A DNA stretch of 64,000 nucleotides from an uncultured Ruminiclostridium sp. (GCA_910588335.1 CAJUQV010000001.1:124001-188000); one strand, 5' to 3'; shown: positions 1 through 8,847, counted from the stretch's first letter. Numbers and translations are program-made. The notes: generated by a model not told the origin, from the letters alone.

Positions 1-78
1 TTCAACGGGGAATGCGGGTGTTTTAATCCGAAAGTGATAGAAGCGTTTAAGCTGATAGCGGAAAAAATACGCAAATAA
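1..78 (+). CDS. C-terminal end of an HD-type signalling protein (partial)
   Basis: Only the last 25 residues lie in the window, reading in frame 1 from the first base to a TAA stop. They contain FNGECGCFNPKVIEAFK. This resembles the NGECGAFNP-type tail that closes many HD/HD-GYP output domains in clostridial c-di-GMP or response-regulator proteins. The match is from memory of the family and the fragment is short, so the function is tentative. A dispersed repeat begins about 25 bases after the stop. Confidence 0.4.
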   Translation, partial: FNGECGCFNPKVIEAFKLIAEKIRK

Positions 79-104
79 TGCTAATCCCTTTTTATACTAT
101 TGAA

Positions 105-264
105 AAACAAATAGGAGCGAAGCGACTAATTGTCCTTTCCGCTTCCCTTTCGGACTCCGAAAGGGAAGTAGGGGAGTCCAAAGGACGGGGGCAACGCCCC
201 CAAAGCTTGTTTATTTTTTGCACTGTTTGTATTTTTGTTTAAACTTTTTTTGCATTGCTATAAT
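105..264. repeat. Dispersed palindromic element, family D copy 1
   Basis: This stretch matches 37752-37932 almost base for base across the core, which starts AAACAAATAGGAGCGAAGCG. The core holds nested inverted repeats: CTTCCCTTTCGG with CCGAAAGGGAAG, an enclosing GTCCTT/AAGGAC pair, and a small GGGGGC/GCCCCC hairpin. The right end ATTGCTATAA is intact here. The matching left end present in copy 2 is truncated. It is non-coding and lies just downstream of a stop codon. Confidence 0.85.
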
Positions 265-329
265 TGCAATTCATCCCAAAATAGTATTATACTGAGGGCA
301 TTACGTCAGTTTAAAAAGTGATTGGTATA

Positions 330-450
330 ATACTAATACTGTTAACCAATTAAAAATTGGAAAAATGGTTTTTAATTGGTTAACAGTGTTTCGGGTGTAA
401 TAACCATTTTGACTATGATTTTATCCTGTGTCAAAATGGTTATTAATATA
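330..450. repeat. Paired-hairpin element, family A copy 1
   Basis: Two perfect or near-perfect hairpins are separated by the linker GTGTTTCGGGTGTAAT. The first stem is built on GTTAACCAATTAAAAA and its complement, the second on AACCATTTTGAC and its complement. The copy at 31337-31458 is nearly identical, and a decayed copy is at 13133-13249. Immediately to the left (about 293-327) is half of a related element ending GATTGGTATA. No gene is supported between base 79 and 674. Confidence 0.85.
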
Positions 451-470
451 AATCCTGATAAAAATCAGAT

Positions 471-552
471 AAAAACGGCGAAGCCGCCGCTTTGGGCATG
501 GAATACCGGTAAAAACCGGATTTTCGTTGCTAAAGCGGCGGCGCCGTTTTTT
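471..552. terminator. Long GC-rich hairpin followed by a T run
   Basis: AAAACGGCG-GCCGCCGCTTT pairs with AAAGCGGCGGC-GCCGTTTTTT around an inner ACCGGT/ACCGG hairpin. It has terminator shape on the + strand, though the only + gene upstream ends at base 78. A decayed family-B-like palindrome (TTTTAAATCAAG with CTTGATTTAAAA) follows to about 660. Confidence 0.45.
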
Positions 553-674
553 ATACTAATTTCTAAAAGTTTTAAATCAAGAAACAGACTTGATTTAAAA
601 TCGCACACAAACAATCAATCTTCGATTCTCCATAATATTTGTCATACCTTACCATAACCAAACAAGCCATAGTA

Positions 675-2060
675 TTACTTACCCCTATGCATCCTTTTGG
701 TAAAATGTCTCCTTAAAGACCCGTGTTTCATCTGCTTCTGAAGCTCCTCCTGTTCTTTTCTGATATTCTGCTTTTCGTTATACTCATAGAGAGTAATAAG
801 CTCACCCGTGTTTTCGTCCACGTACGCCACCTTGCGGTAAACGTTTGAGTCGGACGGAAGCCCCTTAGATTCAAGCTTGCTGCCTACCCTTGCGCGGAAA
901 ATGGAATAAATCACCGCAAACAGAGGGATTCCGATAATAAGCCCCAAAAAACCGAAAATACTCTGACCGAGAAGCAAAGAAAAAATTATCCAGAAGCTGG
1001 AAAGTCCGGTAGAACCGCCCAATACCATCGGGCCTATAACGTTTCCGTCAAGCTGCTGCACGATTATAACCACCGCCACAAAGTACAGGAAGTACCACGG
1101 ATCCTCCAGAAGCACCAGAAGCGCGCAGGGAATAGCTCCTATAAACGGTCCGAACACGGGAATTATGTTAAATATTCCCATTACCACGCTGCACAAAACC
1201 GCATAAGGAAACCGGAACACCGAAAGGATAATCATAAAGATCATCATAATAATAAGACTGTCTATAATCTTCCCCGACAGGAATCCTCCGAAAGTGCGGT
1301 GAATTTCACGCATATTGCGAACCACGGCGTTGCCGTATCTGGGGGAAGCTATACTGTATACCACCTTTTTAAGCTGCGCCGCGAAAAGCTCCTTGCTGAA
1401 AAGAAAATATATGGCTATAACTATACCGAAAAAGATGTTGGTGAACACCTGTATAACCACAAATACCCCACTGGAAAAGGCCGTGACAATATTTGACACC
1501 TGCGGCATCAGCGTATCGCTCAGCCACTGTGTAAAATAACTCATTGCCTGATTAAGATTGGTATTCAGCCAGCTCTGAATTTCCGGATAATTCACAAGCT
1601 GCTTGTTTATCCAATCAGTGGCGTCATTGACATAATCGGGAATATTGTTGACAAGACCCTGAATGGTGGAAATAAGCTGAGGAAGTATAATCAATATAAC
1701 GCCGGTGATTATTATAAAAAATGTCGCCATGGCGCAAACCACGCCGAAAACGCGGGCGTGTTTTTTTGTTTTTATCATAATTTCGTTGCCGTAATTATGG
1801 TCGGGATCAAGCTTTTCCCGTTTTTTTGCCGACAGCTTCATAAATACGCTTTTTTCAAAGAAATTTTCCACCGGATTCAGAAGATAAGCGAAAGCGAAGC
1901 CGTAAAACACAGGGGACAACGCACCTAAAAGCTTTGAAATAAAGCTTCCGAACACGGTGGTGCCCGAAATAAAGATAGCGTCCAGAAGCCGCGCCGCAAT
2001 AATTACGGCAAGGGCGGTTATGCCCCAGTACAGGTATTTTTTATCCCATTTGTATTTCAT
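675..2060 (-). CDS. AI-2E family (TqsA/PerM-like) membrane permease
   Basis: A polytopic membrane protein of about 461 residues. Several strong hydrophobic segments flank a central soluble stretch, and the later segment IIPVFGPFIGAIP is typical of the AI-2E transporter family (UPF0118). Family members have been linked to AI-2 export or ion antiport, and the substrate cannot be read from sequence. The start chosen is ATG at 2060 (MKYKWDKKYLYW), preceded by AAAGGGAA. A longer frame up to 2171 would be translated from the repeat at 2086-2244 and is not credible. The gene is last in the minus-strand block after aspS. The C-terminal tail is charged (KQMKHGSLRRHFTKRMHRGK). Confidence 0.75.
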   Translation of the reverse strand: MKYKWDKKYLYWGITALAVIIAARLLDAIFISGTTVFGSFISKLLGALSPVFYGFAFAYLLNPVENFFEKSVFMKLSAKKREKLDPDHNYGNEIMIKTKKHARVFGVVCAMATFFIIITGVILIILPQLISTIQGLVNNIPDYVNDATDWINKQLVNYPEIQSWLNTNLNQAMSYFTQWLSDTLMPQVSNIVTAFSSGVFVVIQVFTNIFFGIVIAIYFLFSKELFAAQLKKVVYSIASPRYGNAVVRNMREIHRTFGGFLSGKIIDSLIIMMIFMIILSVFRFPYAVLCSVVMGIFNIIPVFGPFIGAIPCALLVLLEDPWYFLYFVAVVIIVQQLDGNVIGPMVLGGSTGLSSFWIIFSLLLGQSIFGFLGLIIGIPLFAVIYSIFRARVGSKLESKGLPSDSNVYRKVAYVDENTGELITLYEYNEKQNIRKEQEELQKQMKHGSLRRHFTKRMHRGK

Positions 2061-2085
2061 CTTTATGTCCGTTCCCTTTCGGTTG

Positions 2086-2244
2086 TTATTGCTCCCCCAT
2101 TTACTCCCGAAGATTTTATGCGCCGAACGACTGTCGAAAGACGAGGAAGAAAGCCGCGGGAATATGCGCATATTTCAAGGATTTCCGACGAAGTATTTCG
2201 ACAGTCGGGCAAGCAAAAAAGTTCAAAAAATGGGGGAGAAATAA
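2086..2244. repeat. Long palindromic element, family C copy 1 (full form)
   Basis: Terminal inverted repeats CTCCCCCATTT and AAATGGGGGAG enclose an inner stem GACTGTCGAAA/TTTCGACAGTC and a further apical hairpin. The reverse complement of the element at 60636-60763 shares the ends and the segment AAGATTTTATGCGCCGAACG. The element stops four bases from the aspS stop codon and supplies the leader of the permease gene. Confidence 0.85.
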
Positions 2245-2247
2245 TCT

Positions 2248-4038
2248 CTACTCCTCGCTCTTAACTCCGTTAAAGCCCGGCTTGGTTCTTACCTTGATGT
2301 GAACCTCCCTGAGCTGCTGCTCCGTAACCTCGGTGGGTGCGCCCAACAGCAGATCCTGAGCATTGGAATTAAGCGGGAACGCGATAACCTCCCTTATGCT
2401 CTCCTCATCGAGAAGCATCATTATCATTCTGTCAATACCGAACGCCATTCCCGCGTGAGGGGGAGCGCCGTATTTAAACGCGTTGTACAGCGAGCCGAAT
2501 TTGTTTATAATGTCCGTTTCCGTATATCCTGCTATCTCAAAAGATTTAACCATAACGTCGGTTCTGTGGTTCCTTACCGCTCCCGAAACCAACTCAAGAC
2601 CGTTGCATACAAGGTCGTACTGATACGCCAGAACCTCCTCCGGCGCTTTAGTGTTCAAAGCCTCAAGCTCGCCCTGCGGCATCGAAAAAGGATTATGGGT
2701 AAACACGGGCTTTCCGGTTTCCTCGTCCTCCTCATACATGGGGAAATCCACTATCCAGCAAACCTCGTAGCGGTTTTTGTCCACCATTTCCATTCTTTCC
2801 GCCACTTCGCTCCTGATAAGCCCCGCGAATTTCGCCGCGTTTTTCTTATCGTCGGCAATAAAATACAGAACGTCTCCCACATTAAGCTTCGCCCGCTCCT
2901 TAATCTCCTTCCTGTCTCCGTCGGAAAGAAATTTGTCGATGGGTCCGAGATAGTTGAAGTTTTCGTCAACCTTTACATAGCCAAGTCCCTTCATGCCGAT
3001 GGACAAAGCGTATTCCTCCATCTTCTGGAAAAACGTTTTGCTCTTTGAAGCCATACCTGGAACGTTTATCGCCCTTACTGTTTTTCCGCGGAAGGGCTTG
3101 AAATCGGTGGACACGAAAATGTCGGAAATATCGATTATTTCAAGGGGATTGCGAAGATCGGGCTTGTCGGTGCCGTATTTCAGCATGGCGTCGGCGTATG
3201 TGATGCGCCTGAAGGGAGCCGAAGAGAATTCCTTTCCGCCGCCGAATTTTTGAAGAATGGCGGGGAACACCCTTTCCGCCACCGCAAAAACGTCCTCCTG
3301 GTCGGCGAAAGCCATTTCAAAGTCAAGCTGATAAAACTCTCCCGCCGTCCTGTCCGCTCTCGCGTCCTCGTCACGGAAACAGGGAGCAAGCTGAAAATAT
3401 CTGTCAAAGCCGCTCACCATATAAAGCTGCTTAAATATCTGGGGCGCCTGTGGAAGCGCGTAGAATTTGCCGTGGTGTTTCCTGCTCGGAATAAGAAAGT
3501 CTCTCGCCCCTTCGGGGGAGGAAGTGGACAAAATAGGTGTCTGAAGCTCCAGAAATCCCTCTTCCAGCATCTTTTCACGCATAAACTGCATAATCTTCGA
3601 GCGAAAAACAATATTGTCGTGCATTCTTTTGTTTCTTAAATCGAGAAAACGGTATTTTAAACGTATATCCTCGCTGCTGTTCTTTGAGGAATCCACCTCA
3701 AAAGGCAGATTTTCGTTCACCTCGCCCAGAACCGTAAGGCTTTCCGCCACTATTTCAACTCTTCCCGTTATGATCTTATCATTATAAGTGGAGGGGTCGC
3801 GATTTATCACCTTTCCCTCAACGGATACGGTAAATTCCCTGTGTATGCCTTCGAGAAGGTCTTCGTTCTGCTGCATGGTAATCTGTACAACACCGTAGTG
3901 ATCCCGAAGGTCAATAAACTTTATTCCTCCGTGATCGCGGATATTTTCCACCCACCCCGCCACGCGGACCTTTTTGTCAAGACATTCCTCCGTAATCATT
4001 TCGGTGGTGTGTGTGCGGTACTTGTTTTCTCTGATCAT
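2248..4038 (-). CDS. aspS: Aspartyl-tRNA synthetase, probably non-discriminating
   Basis: Class II synthetase of 596 residues, the usual bacterial length including the GAD insertion. An N-terminal OB-fold anticodon domain (about 1-110) is followed by the catalytic core with motif 2 CFRDEDARADR (about 220) and motif 3 GMAFGIDRMIMML near the C-terminus. It charges tRNA-Asp with aspartate. The anticodon-domain loop reads RDHGG; a His in this loop has been linked to relaxed recognition of tRNA-Asn in Pseudomonas AspRS (recalled). Together with the nearby gatCAB genes this suggests Asp-tRNA-Asn is made here and then amidated (inference). The gene follows the esterase on the same strand with a 153-base gap holding repeat E5. 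Confidence 0.96.
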   Translation of the reverse strand: MIRENKYRTHTTEMITEECLDKKVRVAGWVENIRDHGGIKFIDLRDHYGVVQITMQQNEDLLEGIHREFTVSVEGKVINRDPSTYNDKIITGRVEIVAESLTVLGEVNENLPFEVDSSKNSSEDIRLKYRFLDLRNKRMHDNIVFRSKIMQFMREKMLEEGFLELQTPILSTSSPEGARDFLIPSRKHHGKFYALPQAPQIFKQLYMVSGFDRYFQLAPCFRDEDARADRTAGEFYQLDFEMAFADQEDVFAVAERVFPAILQKFGGGKEFSSAPFRRITYADAMLKYGTDKPDLRNPLEIIDISDIFVSTDFKPFRGKTVRAINVPGMASKSKTFFQKMEEYALSIGMKGLGYVKVDENFNYLGPIDKFLSDGDRKEIKERAKLNVGDVLYFIADDKKNAAKFAGLIRSEVAERMEMVDKNRYEVCWIVDFPMYEEDEETGKPVFTHNPFSMPQGELEALNTKAPEEVLAYQYDLVCNGLELVSGAVRNHRTDVMVKSFEIAGYTETDIINKFGSLYNAFKYGAPPHAGMAFGIDRMIMMLLDEESIREVIAFPLNSNAQDLLLGAPTEVTEQQLREVHIKVRTKPGFNGVKSEE

Positions 4039-4081
4039 TTTTATGCTGTTTCCTTTCGTGAAAAAAATTGCAAAAATATTA

Positions 4082-4140
4082 TATAACCGCTGCCGGACGT
4101 ACCTCGCCTCATAAACTGCGGGTTCTATCTTCGGCTTGTT
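4082..4140. repeat. Family E element, shortened copy (E5)
   Basis: On the minus strand it begins AACAAGCC and ends ACGTCCGGCAGCGGTTATA. That matches the ends of the longer copy at 41197-41306, but the middle is mostly missing. It fills much of the aspS upstream gap. Confidence 0.55.
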
Positions 4141-4191
4141 TAAGCTACACCTTAAAAAATATATTGGTAATTTATCCTATAACAAAATGTT

Positions 4192-5115
4192 CTAATTGTC
4201 ACAGATCTTTCTTATCCAGCCCGTGACTCCCTCGGGAAATCTTTCATCCGCCGCCCTTCCGTCATCAAAAATAAGATTTGACTGCACCCAGTTTATCATA
4301 CAATGCTGCCCCATCTCGAAACCGTAATACACCGAAGCTATCCCCCCGTCTCCGTTATAGACCCACTCCGGGAAAAACATCTCACAGTTTTCCGTTTTCT
4401 CAAGCGCATTTATAAACGGCTTTACGCATTCGTCAAAATCCGCCATTTCGTCATGCTTTCCGTGGGCGACAAGTATCCTTGTCTTTGTCCTTCCTATTCT
4501 TTCAAGGGATTGCTCGTCGGGAATATATCCCGAAGCAATAGGCATCGCCCCGTCAAAATAATCGGGATATTTTTCAAGCAAGCGCCATGTAAATCCGCCT
4601 CCAGAAGACGCTCCCAAAATAAACTTCTTTCCGATATTTTCACGATTTGCGTTCATCACCTTATCGCATATCCCTTTAACAGGTATATGATAAGGTATCC
4701 GTTCCTCCGACCATGTCCCCTCTATCCGTCCGTTCTCCAACCGCTTTTCGTTGGCAATGGGGACTATTATATAAGCCCCGCCCATTTTCTCCTGATATTT
4801 CGGCGAAGCGTACTGCTCCCCGCCGCAGCACATTATACAGTCTTTCCCCATAAGGGAATTGCTGGCGCCGTGAAAAAACATCAGAACGGGATATTTTTTG
4901 TCGGGAGCCGCCCCGTGTTTTACGGGATCATAAACATAATACTTTATATCCCCGGTTTCCCCGCACGTATAAACATATTCGTCGAACAGCTCAAGATACT
5001 CCCTGCATTTATAAGTAACGGAATAGCTTATAAATTCATCTTCTTTTAAATATTCCGCCCATTCGGGAACGGCGGTTTTGTTCTGAACCGTTTTTTTAAA
5101 ATCGGGAAGAGCCAT
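4192..5115 (-). CDS. Alpha/beta-hydrolase, esterase (CE1/PHB-depolymerase-like)
   Basis: About 307 residues with an alpha/beta-hydrolase fold. It shows the oxyanion strand LMFFHGASNS, the nucleophile elbow GASSGGG, a likely acid in HGKHDEM, and a late histidine in MGQHCMINW. The arrangement resembles predicted acetyl/feruloyl esterases (carbohydrate esterase family 1) found with plant-fibre enzymes. There is no signal peptide, so it should act in the cytoplasm, perhaps on imported esterified oligosaccharides (inference). The start chosen is ATG at 5115, preceded by GAGG five bases upstream; an in-frame GTG two codons earlier overlaps that site. It sits between gatB and aspS, a metabolically unrelated position. 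Confidence 0.7.
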   Translation of the reverse strand: MALPDFKKTVQNKTAVPEWAEYLKEDEFISYSVTYKCREYLELFDEYVYTCGETGDIKYYVYDPVKHGAAPDKKYPVLMFFHGASNSLMGKDCIMCCGGEQYASPKYQEKMGGAYIIVPIANEKRLENGRIEGTWSEERIPYHIPVKGICDKVMNANRENIGKKFILGASSGGGFTWRLLEKYPDYFDGAMPIASGYIPDEQSLERIGRTKTRILVAHGKHDEMADFDECVKPFINALEKTENCEMFFPEWVYNGDGGIASVYYGFEMGQHCMINWVQSNLIFDDGRAADERFPEGVTGWIRKICDN

Positions 5116-5167
5116 ACACACCTCAATATAAATAATTTTACTGTTTTTGTTTTACGATAAAAAAGAA

Positions 5168-6598
5168 TCAGTTTTTAAGCTTCCCTTCCAGAATTTCCTT
5201 TATGGCGTTTGGCGAAGCCGCTCCCTTAAGCTGCCTGTTCGCCTGACCCATAAGAAATCCGAACACTTTTTGCTCTCCGTTTCTGTACTGCTCCACCGCT
5301 TTGGGATTATCCGCAAGTATTTTGTCGATAACTTCCTCCGCCTGACCCAGATCCTCCTTTATCCAGAGGCTCTCTTCGTCGCACACCTCATCGGCCTTTT
5401 TCCCGCTCTCAAGCATTGAACGGAGCACGTTTTTCCCGTGGCTTCTGTTTATCTTATTCCCGTCCATTATCTCCACAAGACGGGCAAAATCCTTGGCTTC
5501 AAAAGGCAGATCATTCATGTCCGCCTCGCCTAAATTTATTCTTCTCATAAGCTCCACAAGTATGAACGCGGCTATGCTTTTCGGGCTGTTATATGCCTTT
5601 ATCGCTTCCTCAAAGAAGAAACATACAAGCTTATTGTTTATTAAGGAATCCGCGTCCTTTTCCGCAATCCCGTATTCTTTAACATAGCGTGCCTTGCGGG
5701 ACTCGGGCATTTCGGGAACGGAGCTTGCTATTCCCCGTATTTCCTCCTCAGTAAAAATAATGGGAGGGATATCTGGATCGGGAAAGTAGCGGTAGTCCTG
5801 CGCGTCCTCCTTGGAGCGCATAGTCACAGTTTCGCCGCTTCCGTCAACAAAGCGCCTTGTTTCCTGTATAACCTTAACTCCGCTTTCGATTAACTCGCTC
5901 TGGCGGTAAATTTCATACTCTATCGCTCTTCCTATTGCCCTTACGGAGTTCAGATTCTTTATCTCCGCTCTTGTACCCAGCTCCTTGGCGTCCTTTTCGG
6001 CGAGAGAAATGTTTACGTCGCATCGAAGGCTGCCCTGTTCCATTCTTCCGTCGCATACTCCCGCGTATTGGAGCAAAAGACGAATCTTTTCCACGAAGGC
6101 GGTCACGTCGGCGGCGGAGTGAAAGTCCGGCTCGGTCACTATCTCAATAAGCGGAATGCCGCAGCGGTTATAGTCCGCAAGTGTCTGCTTTGTGCGCTCA
6201 TCGTGAATAAGCTTTCCCGCGTCCTCTTCCAAGTGTATTCGGTTTATCCTGATCCTTTTTTCCTCCCCGTCGGACACGATGTCCACATAACCGTCAAGAC
6301 ATACGGGGCGGGGCATCTGACTGATCTGATAAGCTTTGGGCAGATCGGGATAAAAGTAGTTCTTTCTGTCCCACTTTGTAAAGCGGCTTATGTCGCAGTT
6401 CATTACATATCCCGCTTTAATTATATATTCCACCGCCTTTTGATTCAGTACGGGAAGAGTGCCCGGCAGTCCGCTGCACACGGGACAGCAGCGGGAGTTG
6501 GGATCTCCTCCGAATTCCGCGGAGCAAGTGCAGAAAACCTTTGACTCGGTCAAAAGCTCCGCATGTATTTCAAGGCCTATTGTTGGGTACAGTTTCAT
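5168..6598 (-). CDS. gatB: Asp/Glu-tRNA amidotransferase subunit B
   Basis: 476 residues, full length. The N-terminal GatB catalytic domain begins GLEIHAELLTESKVFC and has the zinc-site cysteines CTC...CCPVC near residues 23-40 and the signature YFYPDLPKAYQISQ. The C-terminal helical and YqeY-like tail ends GQANRQLKGAASPNAIKEIL. With GatA and GatC it converts Asp-tRNA-Asn and/or Glu-tRNA-Gln to the amide form. It lies downstream of gatA on the same strand; the 267-base gap contains a family B hairpin. Confidence 0.97.
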   Translation of the reverse strand: MKLYPTIGLEIHAELLTESKVFCTCSAEFGGDPNSRCCPVCSGLPGTLPVLNQKAVEYIIKAGYVMNCDISRFTKWDRKNYFYPDLPKAYQISQMPRPVCLDGYVDIVSDGEEKRIRINRIHLEEDAGKLIHDERTKQTLADYNRCGIPLIEIVTEPDFHSAADVTAFVEKIRLLLQYAGVCDGRMEQGSLRCDVNISLAEKDAKELGTRAEIKNLNSVRAIGRAIEYEIYRQSELIESGVKVIQETRRFVDGSGETVTMRSKEDAQDYRYFPDPDIPPIIFTEEEIRGIASSVPEMPESRKARYVKEYGIAEKDADSLINNKLVCFFFEEAIKAYNSPKSIAAFILVELMRRINLGEADMNDLPFEAKDFARLVEIMDGNKINRSHGKNVLRSMLESGKKADEVCDEESLWIKEDLGQAEEVIDKILADNPKAVEQYRNGEQKVFGFLMGQANRQLKGAASPNAIKEILEGKLKN

Positions 6599-6630
6599 AT
6601 TTTACCTTCCTTAGAAAGAAATGCTGTTTA

Positions 6631-6690
6631 ATGCCAATCTTTGGTCAAGGTACAGACAAATAATATGGATCACCAAAGATTGGTATAATA
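6631..6690. repeat. Family B palindrome
   Basis: Perfect arms CCAATCTTTGGT and ACCAAAGATTGG with the typical end GATTGGTATAA. It sits in the gatA-gatB gap. The remaining gap to 6865 shows no gene. Confidence 0.8.
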
Positions 6691-6865
6691 CTATATGCTG
6701 TCCAAAAAGTCGCAGCTTGCAAAATATCCGTTGCTTCGGGCATTTTTCGCTTCAAAGAACGCCAATAGTTATCTCTTTGGGATAACTATGAAATATTACC
6801 GTATTTCACCGTTTTTTTCCTTGAAACCGCCGCACATTTTTCGGCAAATTTTATAAATAAGAATT

Positions 6866-8296
6866 CTAATTGTGCTCTTTTTCATAAGCGTCCGCAATCT
6901 GGATCAGAGTACTTTCATCAAACCGTCTCCCCACAATGCTCATACCGATAGGCATATTATCCCCGTTTCTTCCGCAGGGAACCGAGATCGCGGGAAGCCC
7001 CGCTATATTAACGGGAACGGTCAGCATATCCGCAGTATACATCTTAACCGGATCGTTATCGTCAGAGCCTATCTTAAACGCTACGGTTGGCGCGGTGGGC
7101 GTCAGTATAACGTCCGCCAATTCAAATATCGCTTCATACTCCGCCTTTATCCTCTGTCTCAAAGCGCAGGCTTTTCTGTAATAAGCGTCGAAATACCCGC
7201 TGGAAAGCGCGTAATTTCCTAAAAGTATACGTCTTTTTACCTCTTCTCCGAAGCCCCGGTTTCTGCTGTCGAGAATCATTTCACCATAGCTCTTTCCTTC
7301 TCCGCGAAGACCGTACTTTATTCCGTCAAACCGCGACAGATTGGACGCCGCCTCCGCGCAGGCTATAAGATAATAAGCGGGGATACCGTACTTTAAAGAA
7401 GGCATTTCACAGCTAACCAAAACCGCTCCCAGAGCCTCAAGCTCTTTAGCGGCTTTCATAACGGCTTCCTTTACTTCCGCGTCTGTGGCTTCGCCGTAAA
7501 ATTCCTTGGGAAGAGCAATTTTCATGCCGTTTATCGACTGCCCTATTTTTCCTGTAAAATCCTCTTTGGGCAGCTTCGCCGAAGTCGCGTCCCTTTCGTC
7601 GCCCCCCGCTATAACGTTCAGCAGCGCACCGCAGTCCGCCGCAGTATTGGCTAAAGACCCTATCTGATCGAGAGAGCTTCCGAAAGCGACAAGCCCGTAG
7701 CGGCTCACCCGTCCGTAGGTTGGCTTAAGACCCGTTACGCCGCAAAAGCTCGCGGGCTGCCTTATGGAACCTCCGGTATCGGAACCTAAAGACGCGGGAA
7801 CAAAGCCTGCCGCCACTGCCGCCGCAGAGCCTCCCGAAGAACCTCCGGGAACCCGGTTCGCATCGACGGGATTATGCGTGCGCTTAAAATAAGAGGTCTG
7901 CGTTGCGCCGCCCATTGCAAACTCATCCATATTGGTCTTTCCAATTAAAACATAGTCATGTCCCTTAAGCTTTTCTATAACCGTGGCGTCGTAAGGGGGG
8001 ATGAAATTCTCCAGCATCTTTGAAGCGCAGGTCGTCTTTATTCCGTCGGTACAGATATTATCCTTTATTGCCAAGGGAATACCGGTAAGAAAATCCGCTT
8101 CGCCGCTGTCAATTCGGGTCTGCGCCTTCTCCGCCGCTTTCTCCGCTTCTTCTTTGGTGAGTGTGATAAAGGCGCCTATGTTTTCCTCGCCGCTTTCTAT
8201 CACCCTGTAACATTCCCCGCAAAGCTCTTGCGCACTTATCTGTTTTTCGTCCAAAGACTTTCGCAGCGCGGAAAGAGTGGTTTTTTTCATATCCAT
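6866..8296 (-). CDS. gatA: Asp/Glu-tRNA amidotransferase subunit A
   Basis: 476 residues of the amidase-signature family. The Ser-cisSer-Lys triad is visible as the lysine in IPLAIKDNI (about 75) and the serines in GGSSGGSAAAVAAG (about 150) and GSDTGGSIRQPASF (about 172-185). It releases ammonia from glutamine or asparagine for the GatB active site. ATG at 8296 has GAGAGG eleven bases upstream; an in-frame ATG two codons later is the alternative. It follows gatC with a 36-base gap. Confidence 0.97.
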   Translation of the reverse strand: MDMKKTTLSALRKSLDEKQISAQELCGECYRVIESGEENIGAFITLTKEEAEKAAEKAQTRIDSGEADFLTGIPLAIKDNICTDGIKTTCASKMLENFIPPYDATVIEKLKGHDYVLIGKTNMDEFAMGGATQTSYFKRTHNPVDANRVPGGSSGGSAAAVAAGFVPASLGSDTGGSIRQPASFCGVTGLKPTYGRVSRYGLVAFGSSLDQIGSLANTAADCGALLNVIAGGDERDATSAKLPKEDFTGKIGQSINGMKIALPKEFYGEATDAEVKEAVMKAAKELEALGAVLVSCEMPSLKYGIPAYYLIACAEAASNLSRFDGIKYGLRGEGKSYGEMILDSRNRGFGEEVKRRILLGNYALSSGYFDAYYRKACALRQRIKAEYEAIFELADVILTPTAPTVAFKIGSDDNDPVKMYTADMLTVPVNIAGLPAISVPCGRNGDNMPIGMSIVGRRFDESTLIQIADAYEKEHN

Positions 8297-8332
8297 AAAA
8301 GCTTGTTCCTCTCTGATAAAGATTTTTCGTTA

Positions 8333-8626
8333 TTACTCCATCATTTTTGGCAGTACATAACAGTCGCCGTCCCCGCCCGTATGAGCGTTTTGCAGCAGCT
8401 TTTCTGTGGGAAATGACTCTCCTGCCTTATCCTCTCTGAGCCGGGCATAGGCAATCTGGTTGTTATCCTTGGCGTCGTCGTACTGTATATCTATTTCTCT
8501 TATGGTATCCATAAAGGTTATTATATTGCTCATCTGATCAATCATTTTTTCCGTTTCTTCATCGGTAAAGGAAAGCTTTGAAAGCTCCGCGATATGATCA
8601 AGTGCAGCTTTGTCTATCTTTGCCAT
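8333..8626 (-). CDS. gatC: Asp/Glu-tRNA amidotransferase subunit C
   Basis: 97 residues, normal for GatC. The N-terminus has the family pattern ALDHIAELSKLSFTDEETEKM, and a later extended segment wraps the GatA/GatB interface in known structures. It is the first gene of the gatCAB transcript and has a clear AGGAGG-type site (RBS complement CCTCCTT in the + strand). Its leader contains the large palindrome at 8641-8766. Confidence 0.93.
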   Translation of the reverse strand: MAKIDKAALDHIAELSKLSFTDEETEKMIDQMSNIITFMDTIREIDIQYDDAKDNNQIAYARLREDKAGESFPTEKLLQNAHTGGDGDCYVLPKMME

Positions 8627-8640
8627 TTAAGACCTCCTTA

Positions 8641-8766
8641 GAACCTGTCTTCACAAGATGAAGCACGCGTCTTTTCGGCAAATTTCGCCGATGACCGCTT
8701 TGACAAGCCTTGTCCTCGTCAAAATTTGCTCGAAAATCCACGCGCAAATCTTGTGAAGACAGGTTC
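8641..8766. repeat. Long palindromic element, family C copy 2 (apical hairpin missing)
   Basis: Terminal arms GAACCTGTCTTCACAAGAT and ATCTTGTGAAGACAGGTTC are perfect complements. The interior matches the reverse complement of 57159-57320 (GCGTGGATTTTCG, GAGGACAAGG, GTCATCGGC, AAAAGACGCGTGCT) but lacks that copy's central hairpin. It lies between the gatC promoter and gatC, so it is transcribed in the leader. Confidence 0.88.
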
Positions 8767-8818
8767 TTAAAACAATCAATACCGCCGAAATATACGACGT
8801 GCCTAATATATACGGTTT

Positions 8819-8847
8819 ATTGTACCATAAAAACAATGGTTTTGCAA
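8819..8847 (-). promoter_or_regulatory. Sigma-A promoter for gatCAB
   Basis: On the minus strand TTGCAA and TACAAT are separated by exactly 17 bases. Transcription would start near 8812, giving a leader of about 185 bases that contains the family C palindrome. Confidence 0.65.

Noticed and set aside
376..657. 93-codon open frame on the + strand
   Set aside because: It runs through repeat A1 and the GC-rich hairpin, has no ribosome site, and its composition follows the palindromes.
2299..3048. 249-codon open frame opposite aspS
   Set aside because: Antisense shadow of a strongly conserved gene; no ribosome site or recognisable domain.
4039..4190. Possible T-box leader upstream of aspS
   Set aside because: No GGTGGTACCGCG-type antiterminator or terminator pair on the minus strand; the gap is mainly repeat E5.
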